DNA of 64,000 bases from Alitta virens (taxonomy: Eukaryota; Annelida; Polychaeta; Phyllodocida; Nereididae): contig OW028575.1 of the NCBI GenBank assembly GCA_932294295.1, positions 36,954,253 to 37,018,252 of the forward strand, read 5' to 3'. The translations under genes and the position numbers were made by a program. Shown here piece by piece: positions 24,094 through 34,899 of the stretch; position 1 is the stretch's first letter, and the number at the start of each line of letters is the position of its first letter. The notes under the pieces are model-generated. The model made no database searches, was not told the origin of the DNA, and saw only the letters and a program-made list of their open reading frames with translations.

Positions 24094-25660
24094 TTCCCCA
24101 ATTAAACGAAGACTGACCTGATGTTTGATTGGGATTTACGGAGCCTAGTTTGGTTCAGTGAGGTAATAGGAGATGACATCACGCGCTCTTAGCAGTCAGA
24201 CTTTAGAGTGTGTAGACCAGTGCACTAAATAGTTCATAGGTGAATAAGACATCGTCTGGGTAGGAGGAATTGGCCCATAAGGGAGGGCCTATGAACTCAT
24301 TGAACCAAAATAGGCTCCGTAAATTCCCAATCAAACATCAGGTAGGTGTTCTTTAATTGGGGAATTTTACATCGCGTCTATTTTGGTTCGTTGAGTTCCT
24401 AGGAGAGCTTTAGAGATTGAAGCAAACATGTCAATGGCTGGACTGAATTCAAACACTACAATGTTTGTGGAAAATATGTTGCTGTAACATCCATTCAGCA
24501 TCAGAATTTGTCTTACGAGATTTGCTATTGGCATCAACATTGCAAACACCAGGGATGTGGGCGGCAAACTCTATAATATTGCGCTCGGACGCCCACATGA
24601 GGAAATCATAAGTAAGCGCAAGCAAATGTCTCTTGGTACCGCCAGCTTTATTGATGCAAGCGACAGTGTTGTAATTGTTGCTACAAATTTTTATGTGAAC
24701 ATCAGACAGTTTTGAAGAAAGCTTTCACAGCAAAAAGGGCAGCTTTTAACTCAGCCCACTGACCACCAGTAGTCTGTTTGCCCGTGCGAGCACCCCATCC
24801 AGTGAGTGATGCATCTGTAAAGATTTCAAAGTCCGGCTAATGTTCACGAATAGGTCGAGCTATGAAAGGGATGTTGTCGGCCCACCACTGTAATATGGTA
24901 CATGAGGAGGGGCTCAGTTCAATGATGGCCTTATAATTGTCAAAATGGGTAGCGAGTTGATCATTACGCTGTATCTCCAGATCTTATGGCACAAAGGGCC
25001 CAAGGGCCCAAGGGCACTGCCGGGTCAGCGGCAACAATGTTCCCAATGAATCCCGCTAACTCCCGAATAGTAACATTATGTTTAGTACTGAGGTTACAAG
25101 CTAAAGCACAAATCTTATCTTGTTCGCGTTTGGAAAGCTGCACCAGCATTGACTTTGTGAAGATGTGCGGAGCTGCGGCAAAACCCTGTGGCAAACAATT
25201 AAATTGATATACTTGACAGTTCCTCTGAAAGCGAAACATGTGTCGGTACTGTTGAGCAATGGCCACTGAAAAATAGACGTGTTTAAAATCAACACTGACA
25301 AAAAACATTACGGTGTAAAACGTTGTAGTACATCTCGAATGGTATCCATTTTAAAATTAAAAAACAGCACTTGTCATGATGCTGAAAAGGATCATCATCA
25401 CAGTCCTCTGACTTATCTTCTGAGCTAGGAGCTCCCAATGGGAGGGCGACATGTCATGGGTCACCACATTTCCAGAGCTCCCTGGAGCATTCATATGGCC
25501 TGGGGGGTTCCCCATTTGCTCAGGCCGTTTTCTTTCACAAGATCTATCGTCGGTTTGTTAAAAAATGTTGGAGCCTTTCTTTTCACTGCCGCCGGCCATC
25601 CTAAACTACAAGGGGCTGACAACGCCCAGAGCGAACGTCTGCCTATGGTGAAACAGGTAG
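24094..25660 (-). mobile_element. DIRS-type retrotransposon remnant
   Basis: Minus-strand order is reverse transcriptase (25308-24964), RNase H (about 24835-24560, with 'FTDASLTGWGA'), then an inverted repeat (24094-24160 against 24300-24364, sharing a 'cctgatgtttgattggg' core). DIRS elements have inverted or split terminal repeats and a tyrosine recombinase instead of an integrase. The recombinase is not visible here. The sequence to about 25660 continues the element upstream of RT but is too decayed to place. Confidence 0.7.
24964..25308 (-). pseudogene. DIRS reverse transcriptase fragment
   Basis: Residues 'DFKHVYFSVAIA' then 'YQFNCLPQGFAAAPHIFTK' are the palm-domain blocks A and B of a DIRS-like RT (usual form D-KDAYFSV and FGL-SAP--FTK). 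The YxDD block C is missing: sequence jumps from 'LVQLSKREQDKI' to a downstream connection region, so catalytic residues were deleted. Substitutions such as D-A to H-V in block A also show decay. Confidence 0.75.
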
Positions 25661-25667
25661 ATTCCCA

Positions 25668-26363
25668 TTGCATGTCAGACAGAAAATTAGAATGGTGAAT
25701 TACTGGATAAGATTGGAAAGAGCACCTGATGACAGTTTACTTAAGAAATGTTTAAATTTTCAGAAGGAAATTTATGTGAATGCAGTAAATGGAAATAACT
25801 GGTTCAGTAAAGTGTGTCATGTATTAAATAACTGCAACATTGAATATGATATTAGTAACCTCAGAAACTTTGACATTGATAATATCTCTAACACAGTGAA
25901 ACTAAGACTCTATGAAGCCGAACATGAGCGACTTATAAATGCAATAAATGACAGTTCACAACAACCAAAACTTAGGACATATAAACTATTTAAAACTGAT
26001 TGTAGAATAGAACCTTATCTTGAATTGCAACAAATTCGCAAAGTGTTAACTAAAATAGCTAGATTTAGGACAAGTTCACATAGCCTGAAGATTGAAACAG
26101 GTCGACACCATAAACCAATAATTCCTGCTCCAAATAGAATATGTGAAAAGTGTACGTTAAACTTTGTAGAAGACGAAATTCACTGTTTGATTGTCTGTCC
26201 TGGCAATGAGCAACACCGTGTTAACCTTTTTTTGAATGCAACTAAATTTATTAACAACTTCTTGTCTCTAGATGATATAACTAAGTTTACAGCAATAATG
26301 ACAAACAAGGAACCTGAGTTATTAATTAGTTTAGGAAAGTTTCTCCTTCAAGCTGATGTGTAG
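25668..26363 (+). pseudogene. LINE ORF2 C-terminal end (5'-truncated copy)
   Basis: 231 residues open to a natural stop. They match the C-terminus of non-LTR reverse transcriptases: a thumb-type start ('HVRQKIRMVNYWIRLE') and a final zinc cluster 'CEKC', 'EDEIHCLIVCPGN'. The 3' tail runs to 'caataaaatctatatatata' at about 26645-26665. The 5' part of ORF2 is missing, as expected for a 5'-truncated retrotransposition next to the DIRS remnant. It may or may not belong to the same family as the LINE at 62.2 kb; the overlap needed to tell is outside the window. Confidence 0.75.
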
Positions 26364-26665
26364 AGAAAACCATCTCCTGTATCCACACAGTTATTAATTT
26401 AGTTTATTAGTTTATTAGTTATGATGTGCTTGTCATGTCTTGGACTTTGAGAGTGAAATGTTTTTATTAGTGGCTTGTATTTTTTTCTATTGTGTATGTG
26501 GATTTTAAACACGTATTATAAGTTAACTTGGTGGCTGGAACCTTGATTATTGAAATTTTATTGCTTTCTGTACTTACATTAATGTCTCTTTCATGTTATC
26601 TTTTAACTGAATGACATATGTATCATTTATGATATTTTACATGTCAATAAAATCTATATATATAT

Positions 26666-27165
26666 GTATTTATTACATGATATCAAGAAAATAATAAGCA
26701 TTAGATTGCAGTCAAAGTCTAAGTAATAAAGATTATTATGCAACTAATTATTATATAGTTGCTAATTATGAACACAAACTGCTGACTGTGTTGCTCCATG
26801 GTTGGTGAGAGTGAAATTAAGAGACTGAGTGAGAGATCAGTCCTGCAGCAAAATCTTGACAGCAATTGGGGAAGGAACTTACAGTAATGCCTTATATACA
26901 AATAGTATGGCGATACTGTGAATATTAAATTATAATTGTATGCACCTGAATATTCTACAACCTTGTATGGCTTTCATTGCAAATTATGGGATGCTAACGT
27001 CATGGAATATGTAGGAAAACAACACAACAGCTTTTTTTTTTTTTTTTCAAGATTGTGAAAGTACTATGATTATAATTAAGACATTTTGTTAGCAAAATTT
27101 CATTGATGTAGGGATCATAGTGTCATTGATATGGGGGGTTTAGACGAGCACCAGATTTCATATTT
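26666..27165. other. no gene seen
   Basis: AT-rich sequence with a T run at about 27032-27048; nothing recognisable. Confidence 0.5.
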
Positions 27166-27440
27166 TCGTAATTGTCATGAAACTCCAAAAAGGTATCTCT
27201 GCACTATTTGAGACATATTCTGAGTTTTGTATGCATGTATGTGCAGTAGTGTGTGGGTTTTGCGCCGGAAACGGAAAATTAAAGTTAATTTTTTTAATTT
27301 TTCTAGTATTGTAAAACACAGCTGAGATATGTCAATGTGACTATTGAAAGGCACAACTAACCTATATAATGTGTTACGCCCGCCTGCCCAATGTCAGACG
27401 GACATTGATGATAATAATAACCCTCTTCAAACTTTGTCTG
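27166..27440 (-). repeat. repeat family A, inverted copy
   Basis: Reverse complement of the family A outer section: 'gttacgcccgcctgccc' and 'gacggacattgatgat' mirror 15980-16010, and 'aaaggcacaact', 'gtcaatgtgactat' mirror 16085-16115. Confidence 0.75.
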
Positions 27441-27899
27441 CTGGGTTAAAGGAAGAGAAGGATGAGACCGTAACCTCCGACTCCAAAAAATTTGAATAAC
27501 AAAAAGCAGGGAACATTTTTTTTATCCTTGGTGTGACTCTTTTTTTTTCTTTTTCTTTTTTTTTTGGTTTGTTCTTCAGTGTGGCCAAATTATGATTAAT
27601 GATGTGGTTTTCAAACCATTTTCCTGATATCAATCTACTTATGCAGAAAACACGGTCTTATAAACTTGCAGGGATATGAATGAAAAGTGGAATTCTTAAA
27701 TTGTCTCATTTACAAAATGCCAATGTAGCAAAATTCTTTTGTGTTTTGTCATTTGTTTTATGAGACACCCATGAGTTCAGAAGTACAAAAAGGTTCAACA
27801 GCAGTGACATCAAACATGATTTATGAGGTAGTTAAGTGTCATTCTCAATTGTTGGAGAGGGCATTCTGACGTTCTTGTCTACTTCTATAATAGCATCGT
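27441..27899. other. no gene seen
   Basis: Poly-T/poly-A-rich intronic sequence without a supported feature. Confidence 0.5.
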
Positions 27900-27999
27900 A
27901 CTGATCATAAAACCTACTGACATTTTAAAATTTCTCAATGTCTGACATCACTATAACTACTAATTAAGCAACTAAGACGTCCATGGCCTAGTGGTGCCT

Positions 28000-28186
28000 G
28001 GGGCGGGGGTCTAGCTCAGAGGTAGCGCTCTGGGCTTCCAACCGCTGGGTCCCGGGTTAAATTCCCAGTCGAGCCTAAGTTGGATGGCTGTTTCTTCATC
28101 TCATTGCCATGGTCTCTGCCTGTCCTAATTAGCCCATCAGGTGCAGAAATACAGGACGTAAAGCCCTAATCACCCCACCCAACCCC
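28000..28186 (+). mobile_element. tRNA-derived SINE with a 10-bp target duplication
   Basis: The head has an A box ('TAGCTCAGAGGTAGCGC') and B box ('GGGTTAAATTCCC') of a pol III promoter and resembles a glycine-type tRNA ('CTTCCAA' loop). The tail is AC-rich and shared with the SINE at 46806. The duplication AGTGGTGCCT flanks it at 27990-27999 and 28187-28196. The uninterrupted target is seen in family A at about 16088-16097. Not a functional tRNA gene. Confidence 0.85.
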
Positions 28187-28196
28187 AGTGGTGCCT

Positions 28197-29398
28197 TTTG
28201 ATAGCACATTGACATATGTTGGCTATGTTTTACAAAATTTGGAAAAAAATAGAAATTTTGTTTTGTTTGTTTCCTGAGCAGACCTCTGACACTGGAGTTA
28301 CATATTTTAAGCATTTAAAATCTGGTACATGCTTAAATCTTTGTCATAATATTGCTAAAATAGTGTATTGCCATGCCTAAGCCATTCAACAGTTTTTGTT
28401 TATAATTAGCGATTTCATAATAATTAGTTGCATAATGATCTATATTACTTTCACTTGACTCCAATACTTTTGTTTTCTTCATATACACCTATAAAGTGTT
28501 GGGTTATAAATACTCATTTAAATGCCATAGATTTAATGCAAATCAGCAACCCAACAATTCAGTAACTGTTGAAAGGCATATGGCAATTGATAATATATAG
28601 TTCCTTCAGTTGTCGGCTAAATGTAAACAGCGAGCAAAAAGTATTTTGACTTATAAAGGCATTAAAATGGGTGTGTTGAGTATTATTCCATATAAAATAA
28701 ACCTTTAAAATTTGTATTTAGACTTTATTTATTTAAATACAAGTAAATACAAACCTTAAAGGTTCATTTGTATGAAATTATACCCAACATCTTTATGTAG
28801 CATTGCATTGTTGCAAAATTTTATATAGATTCCATAGGATCATACTATTTTGGACATATAAATGATAATCTTAGTTGTAGATTAGTTATGGGAACATACT
28901 ATCATTTTGAAATCACATAATCTGAATGTAACCAGTCACATCCTACAAAACCCGTGAGTATAGTATATTTATATAGATAAAACAAGCAAGATTTTTCAAA
29001 GGCGAGGCTCCCAGTAGTTTGATTTAGTTATCTGAACGATTACTCAAGTAACTTTGAAAACTCTATAGTATTTACGGCCATGAGACCCCCAAAAGGCACC
29101 ACTACACTATTTTAGACATATTATGACAATTTTTAAGCATGTTGGTGCAGAAGTGTCAGATCTGGTCTGGAAACGAAAAAAAATATTTTTTTCTATTATT
29201 TCCAAATTTTGTAAAACATAGCCAACATATGTCAATGTGACTATCAAAAATATTACTGTACACAATTTTGTAAGGGTAAGTGCATTAGTGTTAAGAGTTC
29301 TGCTCCGTAAACGAAAGTGTAACACCCTCCTGCCCGCCCGTTGGACAGACGTTGATGATAACAAAAACCTTTTTCGAACTTCATTCGCTGAGGGTTAA
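28197..29398. repeat. A-B-A composite (family B copy 2 between A halves)
   Basis: 28197-28375 is the rest of the forward A copy hit by the SINE. 28376-29052 is family B without the TTAA insertion. 29055-29398 is inverted A, ending in 'tcattcgctgagggttaaa', the mirror of 15936. The arrangement looks like a large element with A as its long terminal inverted repeats and B as its body. Confidence 0.75.
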
Positions 29399-31104
29399 AA
29401 TGTCAAACTACATGTGTTGCAGTGTTGCAGCCTTCAGATTGTCAAAACGTAAGAATAAAAAAAGTGTGACAACCAGCCCCAGTCTCCCCTATATAGCTCT
29501 TGCAAAACATAGTAAAATTAGCAAAACATGGCACATTATCACATCCTCAAAAATTGTGATGGTTGCATTTTTCATTCTGTCCTGTGCAATATTAGTTGAC
29601 ACATTGTTATGGGGGGGATTGAATAATTCTGATTCCAACTATAGATAGTGCATGCAGTGTGTCCAGCAGAGTTTGTACATCGTGTGCATAGGCCTCATTA
29701 ACATCATTAAATAAAGGAAGAAAATTTGGTTTATTAACCATGAAATGTAAATTCATGATTCTTCTTGGACTCAAACAATGCACTGGTAAATTTAAATGTT
29801 CAAAAATTCAGGCCCTCAAAGGGCTCCTCAAGCCCTACTCTATTATATATTGTAGATATGGTAACTGACATTGTGAATGACATGACTGGGAAATTAACAA
29901 ACATCAGAAAATAAACAATATATTTCAGAGGCCACATTTTTCCCAGTAGAATAGTATTCGACAAATGATGTTTAATTAAAGAACTAGTAATGCTTATGTT
30001 AATAAACTTTGTTTCACACTTATTAGCTTGTGAAATAATTAAAATAATTATATGCTATTTCCAAAAAATATCTGCAAATATTTATGCAATTAGTTATACT
30101 TAATGCAGTAACTCAAGTACAAAATGCCTCATGAGCAATAAGAACTTTATCTTATATTCAAGTGCTATTGACAACTAACATTACCTCACTTCAAAGTTCA
30201 GTATCAACTGACATTTGAATGTCAAGTTTGTTTAAACATTTCTAGGGAGTTTTAATCATCCTCACCCTTGACATCATTAATAAATTCCTTACCCTTTGTA
30301 CATAAATTCAATATGGTTCATTGCGTTATGGACGTATTGTTAATGGCAACTTTACATTAGTGATATAAATATTACAATATTTACAAAAAGTGGACAAAAC
30401 TTACTTTTAGTAGATGCACTAAAGCATAAATATCTACTGCTGGATGTACAGTGAAGAAGTAGGTCATAACAATTTGAAAGAATGCCACATTACAACTTAT
30501 GTTTGACAGGCCACTAGCCAGTAATTTTGAGCACTGCATATGTCTCACAGAAAATTATGAACGGTTTCCTGGAGTGAAAATGCAATCTGCTACGAGACTT
30601 TTCTGATTTTCCTTGCAAAAAGACAACTGCACCGACTTCCAAATTTATGTGATTCTAGGGGTGTATCAATAGCAAATGAAGTAGGCAGCCATGCTATTAG
30701 CCTATTATATTATCAGCCTGGAAAAGGTGTCGATTTAAATGTGATCAGCGATATTGGGATGGAGAAACTGCAGCTACCCAGTCAGCTTTGCCCCAGTGTA
30801 GACTGTATTTACCATACTTGTGTGTTACCAGAAAAAGTGAACCTTAGTAAATAGCAAGGTGACACATGCAGACCTGTTGAAGAACAATCGAATTGCGTGT
30901 GAAGAAACAATGTAGCCTCGTTCTGAAGATAGAACTGCAACAGATGGATAGACCGCAGAAGGAAAACCACAAGAACAGAAAAAAAAAAAATTCCTAAAGA
31001 AGAAGAATATGATGGACATAGCTGTATCACATAATGTATTATATCGTGTAGTTTATCGTTAAAAATATCTACAATTTTACTTGTTCTTCTTTCCTTTCTT
31101 TCTT
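29399..31104. other. no gene seen
   Basis: AT-rich intronic sequence. The 98-codon frame at 29352-29648 overlaps the A repeat end and has no family feature. Confidence 0.5.
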
Positions 31105-31204
31105 CACAGTCCTCAAAATCAGATGCAAACATCTTTTTGCGGTTCTATGCCAGTTCAAAGTCAAATACACAAAAAGATGTTTGCATCTGATTTTGAGAAC
31201 TGTG
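31105..31204. repeat. hairpin: 35-bp inverted repeat, 30-base loop
   Basis: 31105-31139 and 31170-31204 are reverse complements with one mismatch in 35 (core 'cagatgcaaacatctttttg'). It would form a strong stem in RNA or single-stranded DNA. No adjacent gene explains it. Confidence 0.9.
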
Positions 31205-31454
31205 ATGGGTTGCCTCTTAATTTGAACCTATGGACGGGGTTCCCTGTTGGTATACTATAGAAATCTGTGAAAATACCCTTGAAACTCTTGAGTGTATGGT
31301 GTTCCAGAAGAAAATATCTGTTGATACTTCGGAACCATCAGCACATTCCTAAGTGACCTGTTATGGAAACCATGGAAACCATGCACCATCACAGCCAATT
31401 TCATAGACTTAGAAACAAAACTGCAGAGAACGTCACGTGAATCCAACACTTCCA

Positions 31455-31690
31455 TTGGTCGGGTTCGAGTGGTTGAGGTGTTTGCCTGCTATCTGCAAGG
31501 TTGTGGGTACGAACCCCCACCAAGGAATTGAGGAGTTGGGCAGAACCTCAACCATTGCCTCATCCCACCATGGTGCAATGGGTACTTGACATTAAGCACC
31601 CACATGTGATGGCACTGCTGTGAGCTCTTAAGCCCCTATGACTAACCCTGTGTTCAAGGCCAAATATAATTGTAAGGTCAGTTGAGCCTC
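31455..31690 (+). mobile_element. tRNA-derived SINE, second family
   Basis: A-box-like 'CGAGTGGTTGAGGTG' and B-box-like 'GGTACGAACCC' are spaced as in a tRNA. They are followed by an unrelated tail ('gagttgggcagaacctcaac', 'aagcacccacatgtgatgg'). The tail differs from the SINE at 28000. Confidence 0.65.
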
Positions 31691-34600
31691 TGTTAAGGGA
31701 TAACAGACTGTTAACCCCTGATTTTACATGCACATAATATCCTCTGGAGTTTTATTTCCAAGTCTATGAAATTGGCTTTGATAGTACGACATTCTACTAA
31801 CCTGAAACTGGGGATACACACAAATGCAGATTTGCATTTGTGCCGAATCAAAACAAATCATTGTCAATAAATAAAGCTCCTCATTAGTGAGTTTTAGTGG
31901 ACAATATTGGCTGTGGCCTTTACTTCCAGACAGGTGATTGACATGACACAGTTTAACACATCCAAATGAGTGCCCATCAAATGTTCCTTGTGCGTCATCA
32001 GGGCTATATTTTTAGGTTGCCTGTTAATTGTTGCACTGTAACTAACAGAGGAATCTGGGGTTTGGCTCAGAGCCATTGGTCGAAATACAATACACATGCA
32101 AAGGTACAGGGTGACCAAATGTCCACTCATTGAGCTCGAGTGACCTTCAGTGGACAGTGGTCACTTAAAGTGGACAGCCTGAACACTGGACATCAGGGCA
32201 GGACATAAGACGTTTTTCTTCTTGTTTCTGACAGTTGGACCAGGGCCACTTACAACAGATGTAGATGGGCATATGTTTTACCAGGATGGCTGACTAATGG
32301 TCAAATGCACCAAGTAGGATCACTGGTCACTCTGCTTGACCACTGTGTCCACTGTTGTCCACTGCACCAGGAGTTAGTGATGTCTCTTCACTGATGGACT
32401 TTCACCCACATCTTTCAGTCACTTCACTTTAATCATCCTTTTGGAGTTTCTCAGAAGAGATTAAACAAAGTTAGCTTGGTCCATCCAATTTCACCTGTGT
32501 CAGTTGTGATTGACAACTATTGAGTCTTACGGAAATAAACTGGACCGGCTGACAGGATTAATTTCAACAATAGACACTTTGTGGATTATGGATTTCTGTA
32601 ACTAAAAACATTGATTGGCAATAGAATTTTGACACGGTTTCAAGCTTTTGATAACACAAGTTTCTTCATATTTGAAGGTAATGTTGAGTTTAATGTGTAT
32701 TTGAGGGCAATGTCAGGCAAATAAATATTGCATGGCATTTAGAAAAACTTTAGTTATAAGAAAAACAGTGATGCAAATGGTTTTGGTTCCACGATGTATA
32801 TCCTCCTCCTGTTCTCTAACCAAAACCTTGCCCATGATTATGTAATAGGTGTGTAGAAACACTGCAGTTGAGGTTAAAATTTCTGAAAAACACCAAATTA
32901 TTTTAAATGTATCGGGAGAAAAATGTATTTGGATAATTTGTGCAAAGTTTTCCCTATGCCTTAACTGATGGCATTAACAAAAAAAAAGCTGAATTACAAA
33001 ACAACTAAAATATGTCATTTAGCTACATCAACTGTCAACACCTTGCTGAACAGATATTTTCAAGGAATTGCAGAATTATGTTTCATGAAATGATGGGAAC
33101 CCTGTAAGCTGGAATGAATATATTTACACAAAAAATGATTAACAGTTTGCATTTAATGTGAAACTCTGACTATTTTTTATAACTTATAATAAGAGTTCCA
33201 ACAATTCAAAAACTTTTTTATCCTAAATCGACTAAAATCATAATTATTAAATTATTTTTTATAAATTCTTCTATGATCGAAAGTGAGGGACCTCGAAAAT
33301 CACCAAAACTAAGAATTGATTTGCGTGTGATTGTTTCCTGGTTATGGTAGAATTTGTGCAAACTTTTTGCATTGTTCCTTTGACATCTTCTAGTGCATAA
33401 TGATTGACATAATTATGGTAAAGTTGAGTAATATGGGCATATTTTTGTCTCGCTAATGCTGTGATGAAAGTTAATAAGTAAAATGCATAATTGGTTTTGC
33501 TTGATTTTATTTAGGCAATGAGCTATTATAATAGTTTTGGAAAAGCATGGCTTAAAAACATAAATAGCCCATATTAAATCACAGTGGGGTTTAATTGGCA
33601 CCTTTCTGGAAATATGAGCACTAAAATGCCCATATTAAACTATACTAATGTCAACTTAAATGCCGAAGTTTAATATGGGCAAGAAAAATGTATAATATGA
33701 GCAGTGCTTATGTTAAATCTATGGGCCCATATCTATTTTGTACGCTTTATAATCCTACACAAAAGTCACAAAAGTGGTATGAATCTGAACAGTACACTCA
33801 TGATATTTTTGCCAATGTTGCCCAACAACGTGCACCTTACATTTTAGGCTGTTCTGAGAATTGCTGACATCACATGACCATTGCAAATGAGTGAGAATTA
33901 AAGAAAAGAGTATTCATTATGAAAAAAACCTTAACGAAAGAAGAAATGACAGGTAAATATTTAAGTCTGCATTGAATTGGCTGAATAGATAGATAGATAC
34001 TTGCAACATTAATTTCCTCAGTGTTTAATGTATAAATGAATTTTTTCAGACTAATACAGCACAATCATATTACACCAATTCCCCAATGGAGTTACTCCTG
34101 TCTGGGTCAGTGCACACATTTGACACATTAATTGTAAACAAAACCATAAGTTCAGTCTCATTGTTACCTCAGTGTGAATTTTGAAACGTTCGAAAGACAG
34201 CATTGACCTCATTATCATAAAGGTGATGGAACGTCACTGTCATTATGTTAATTGACGCCAGCTGTGCTCTCCTCAAGGTCTGTTCCTAATTGCTGTTACG
34301 TAATGATCAGATTGAACAATTGGTTTCGACAACTTCCTTCATAATTAGGCGGGAAACAGACGTGCCAACTACATGACCATTTAAGGACTTTTAAAGTACT
34401 TAATGGCCGTAGGCCATTCTTTAAGTTTCCTTTTGGAAGCGTTTTCGCGTAATGCTTCCTGTTTGCCGCTGTTAATCCAATGAACCAGCTTCATGTCTGG
34501 TCTCAAGCATGTATATAGCATATATGCAGACATGCAGACATTGGAAATAAGAGCCCTTTAATAATAAATATTACAGTTAGCAATTTTGTGTCTACTGAAG

Positions 34601-34718
34601 TTGTGAGGCCAGTCAATTAGGCCTGTGGCTCGTGCGGCAAAAATGGCGGGAAACACCGCCAATTGGATCAAATTGGATCCCACCTTGTCAGACCTGTCCA
34701 GAAATGCAATTAGTTCTT
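31691..34718. other. no gene seen
   Basis: Intronic. Between 32130 and 32400 the words 'agtggacag' and 'tccactg' recur on both strands, and between 33540 and 33730 'cccatattaaa' and its complement recur. Neither forms a clear element. A short GATA run lies near 33985. Confidence 0.45.
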
Positions 34719-34899
34719 CTTTCACAATTTAAATGACAGACCAAATGATTTACAATTGGGGCAATTGACCGTGTGACTTGTATAAATGAGGGTTGAACCG
34801 TTGAATTGCTCCTTCAAGTGCAATTAAAACATTTATACAAGTCACACGGTCAATTGCCCCAATTGTAAATCATTTGGTCTGTCATTTAAATTGTGAAAG
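34719..34899. repeat. perfect palindrome: 70-bp arms, 41-base loop
   Basis: 34719-34788 and 34830-34899 are exact reverse complements (outer end 'ctttcacaatttaaatgaca', inner end 'acttgtataaatg'). The absence of any mismatch implies recent origin or gene conversion between arms. Confidence 0.95.

Noticed and set aside
28000..28100. Functional tRNA gene
   Set aside because: A and B boxes are present, but the stems are imperfect and the unit has a SINE tail and a target duplication.
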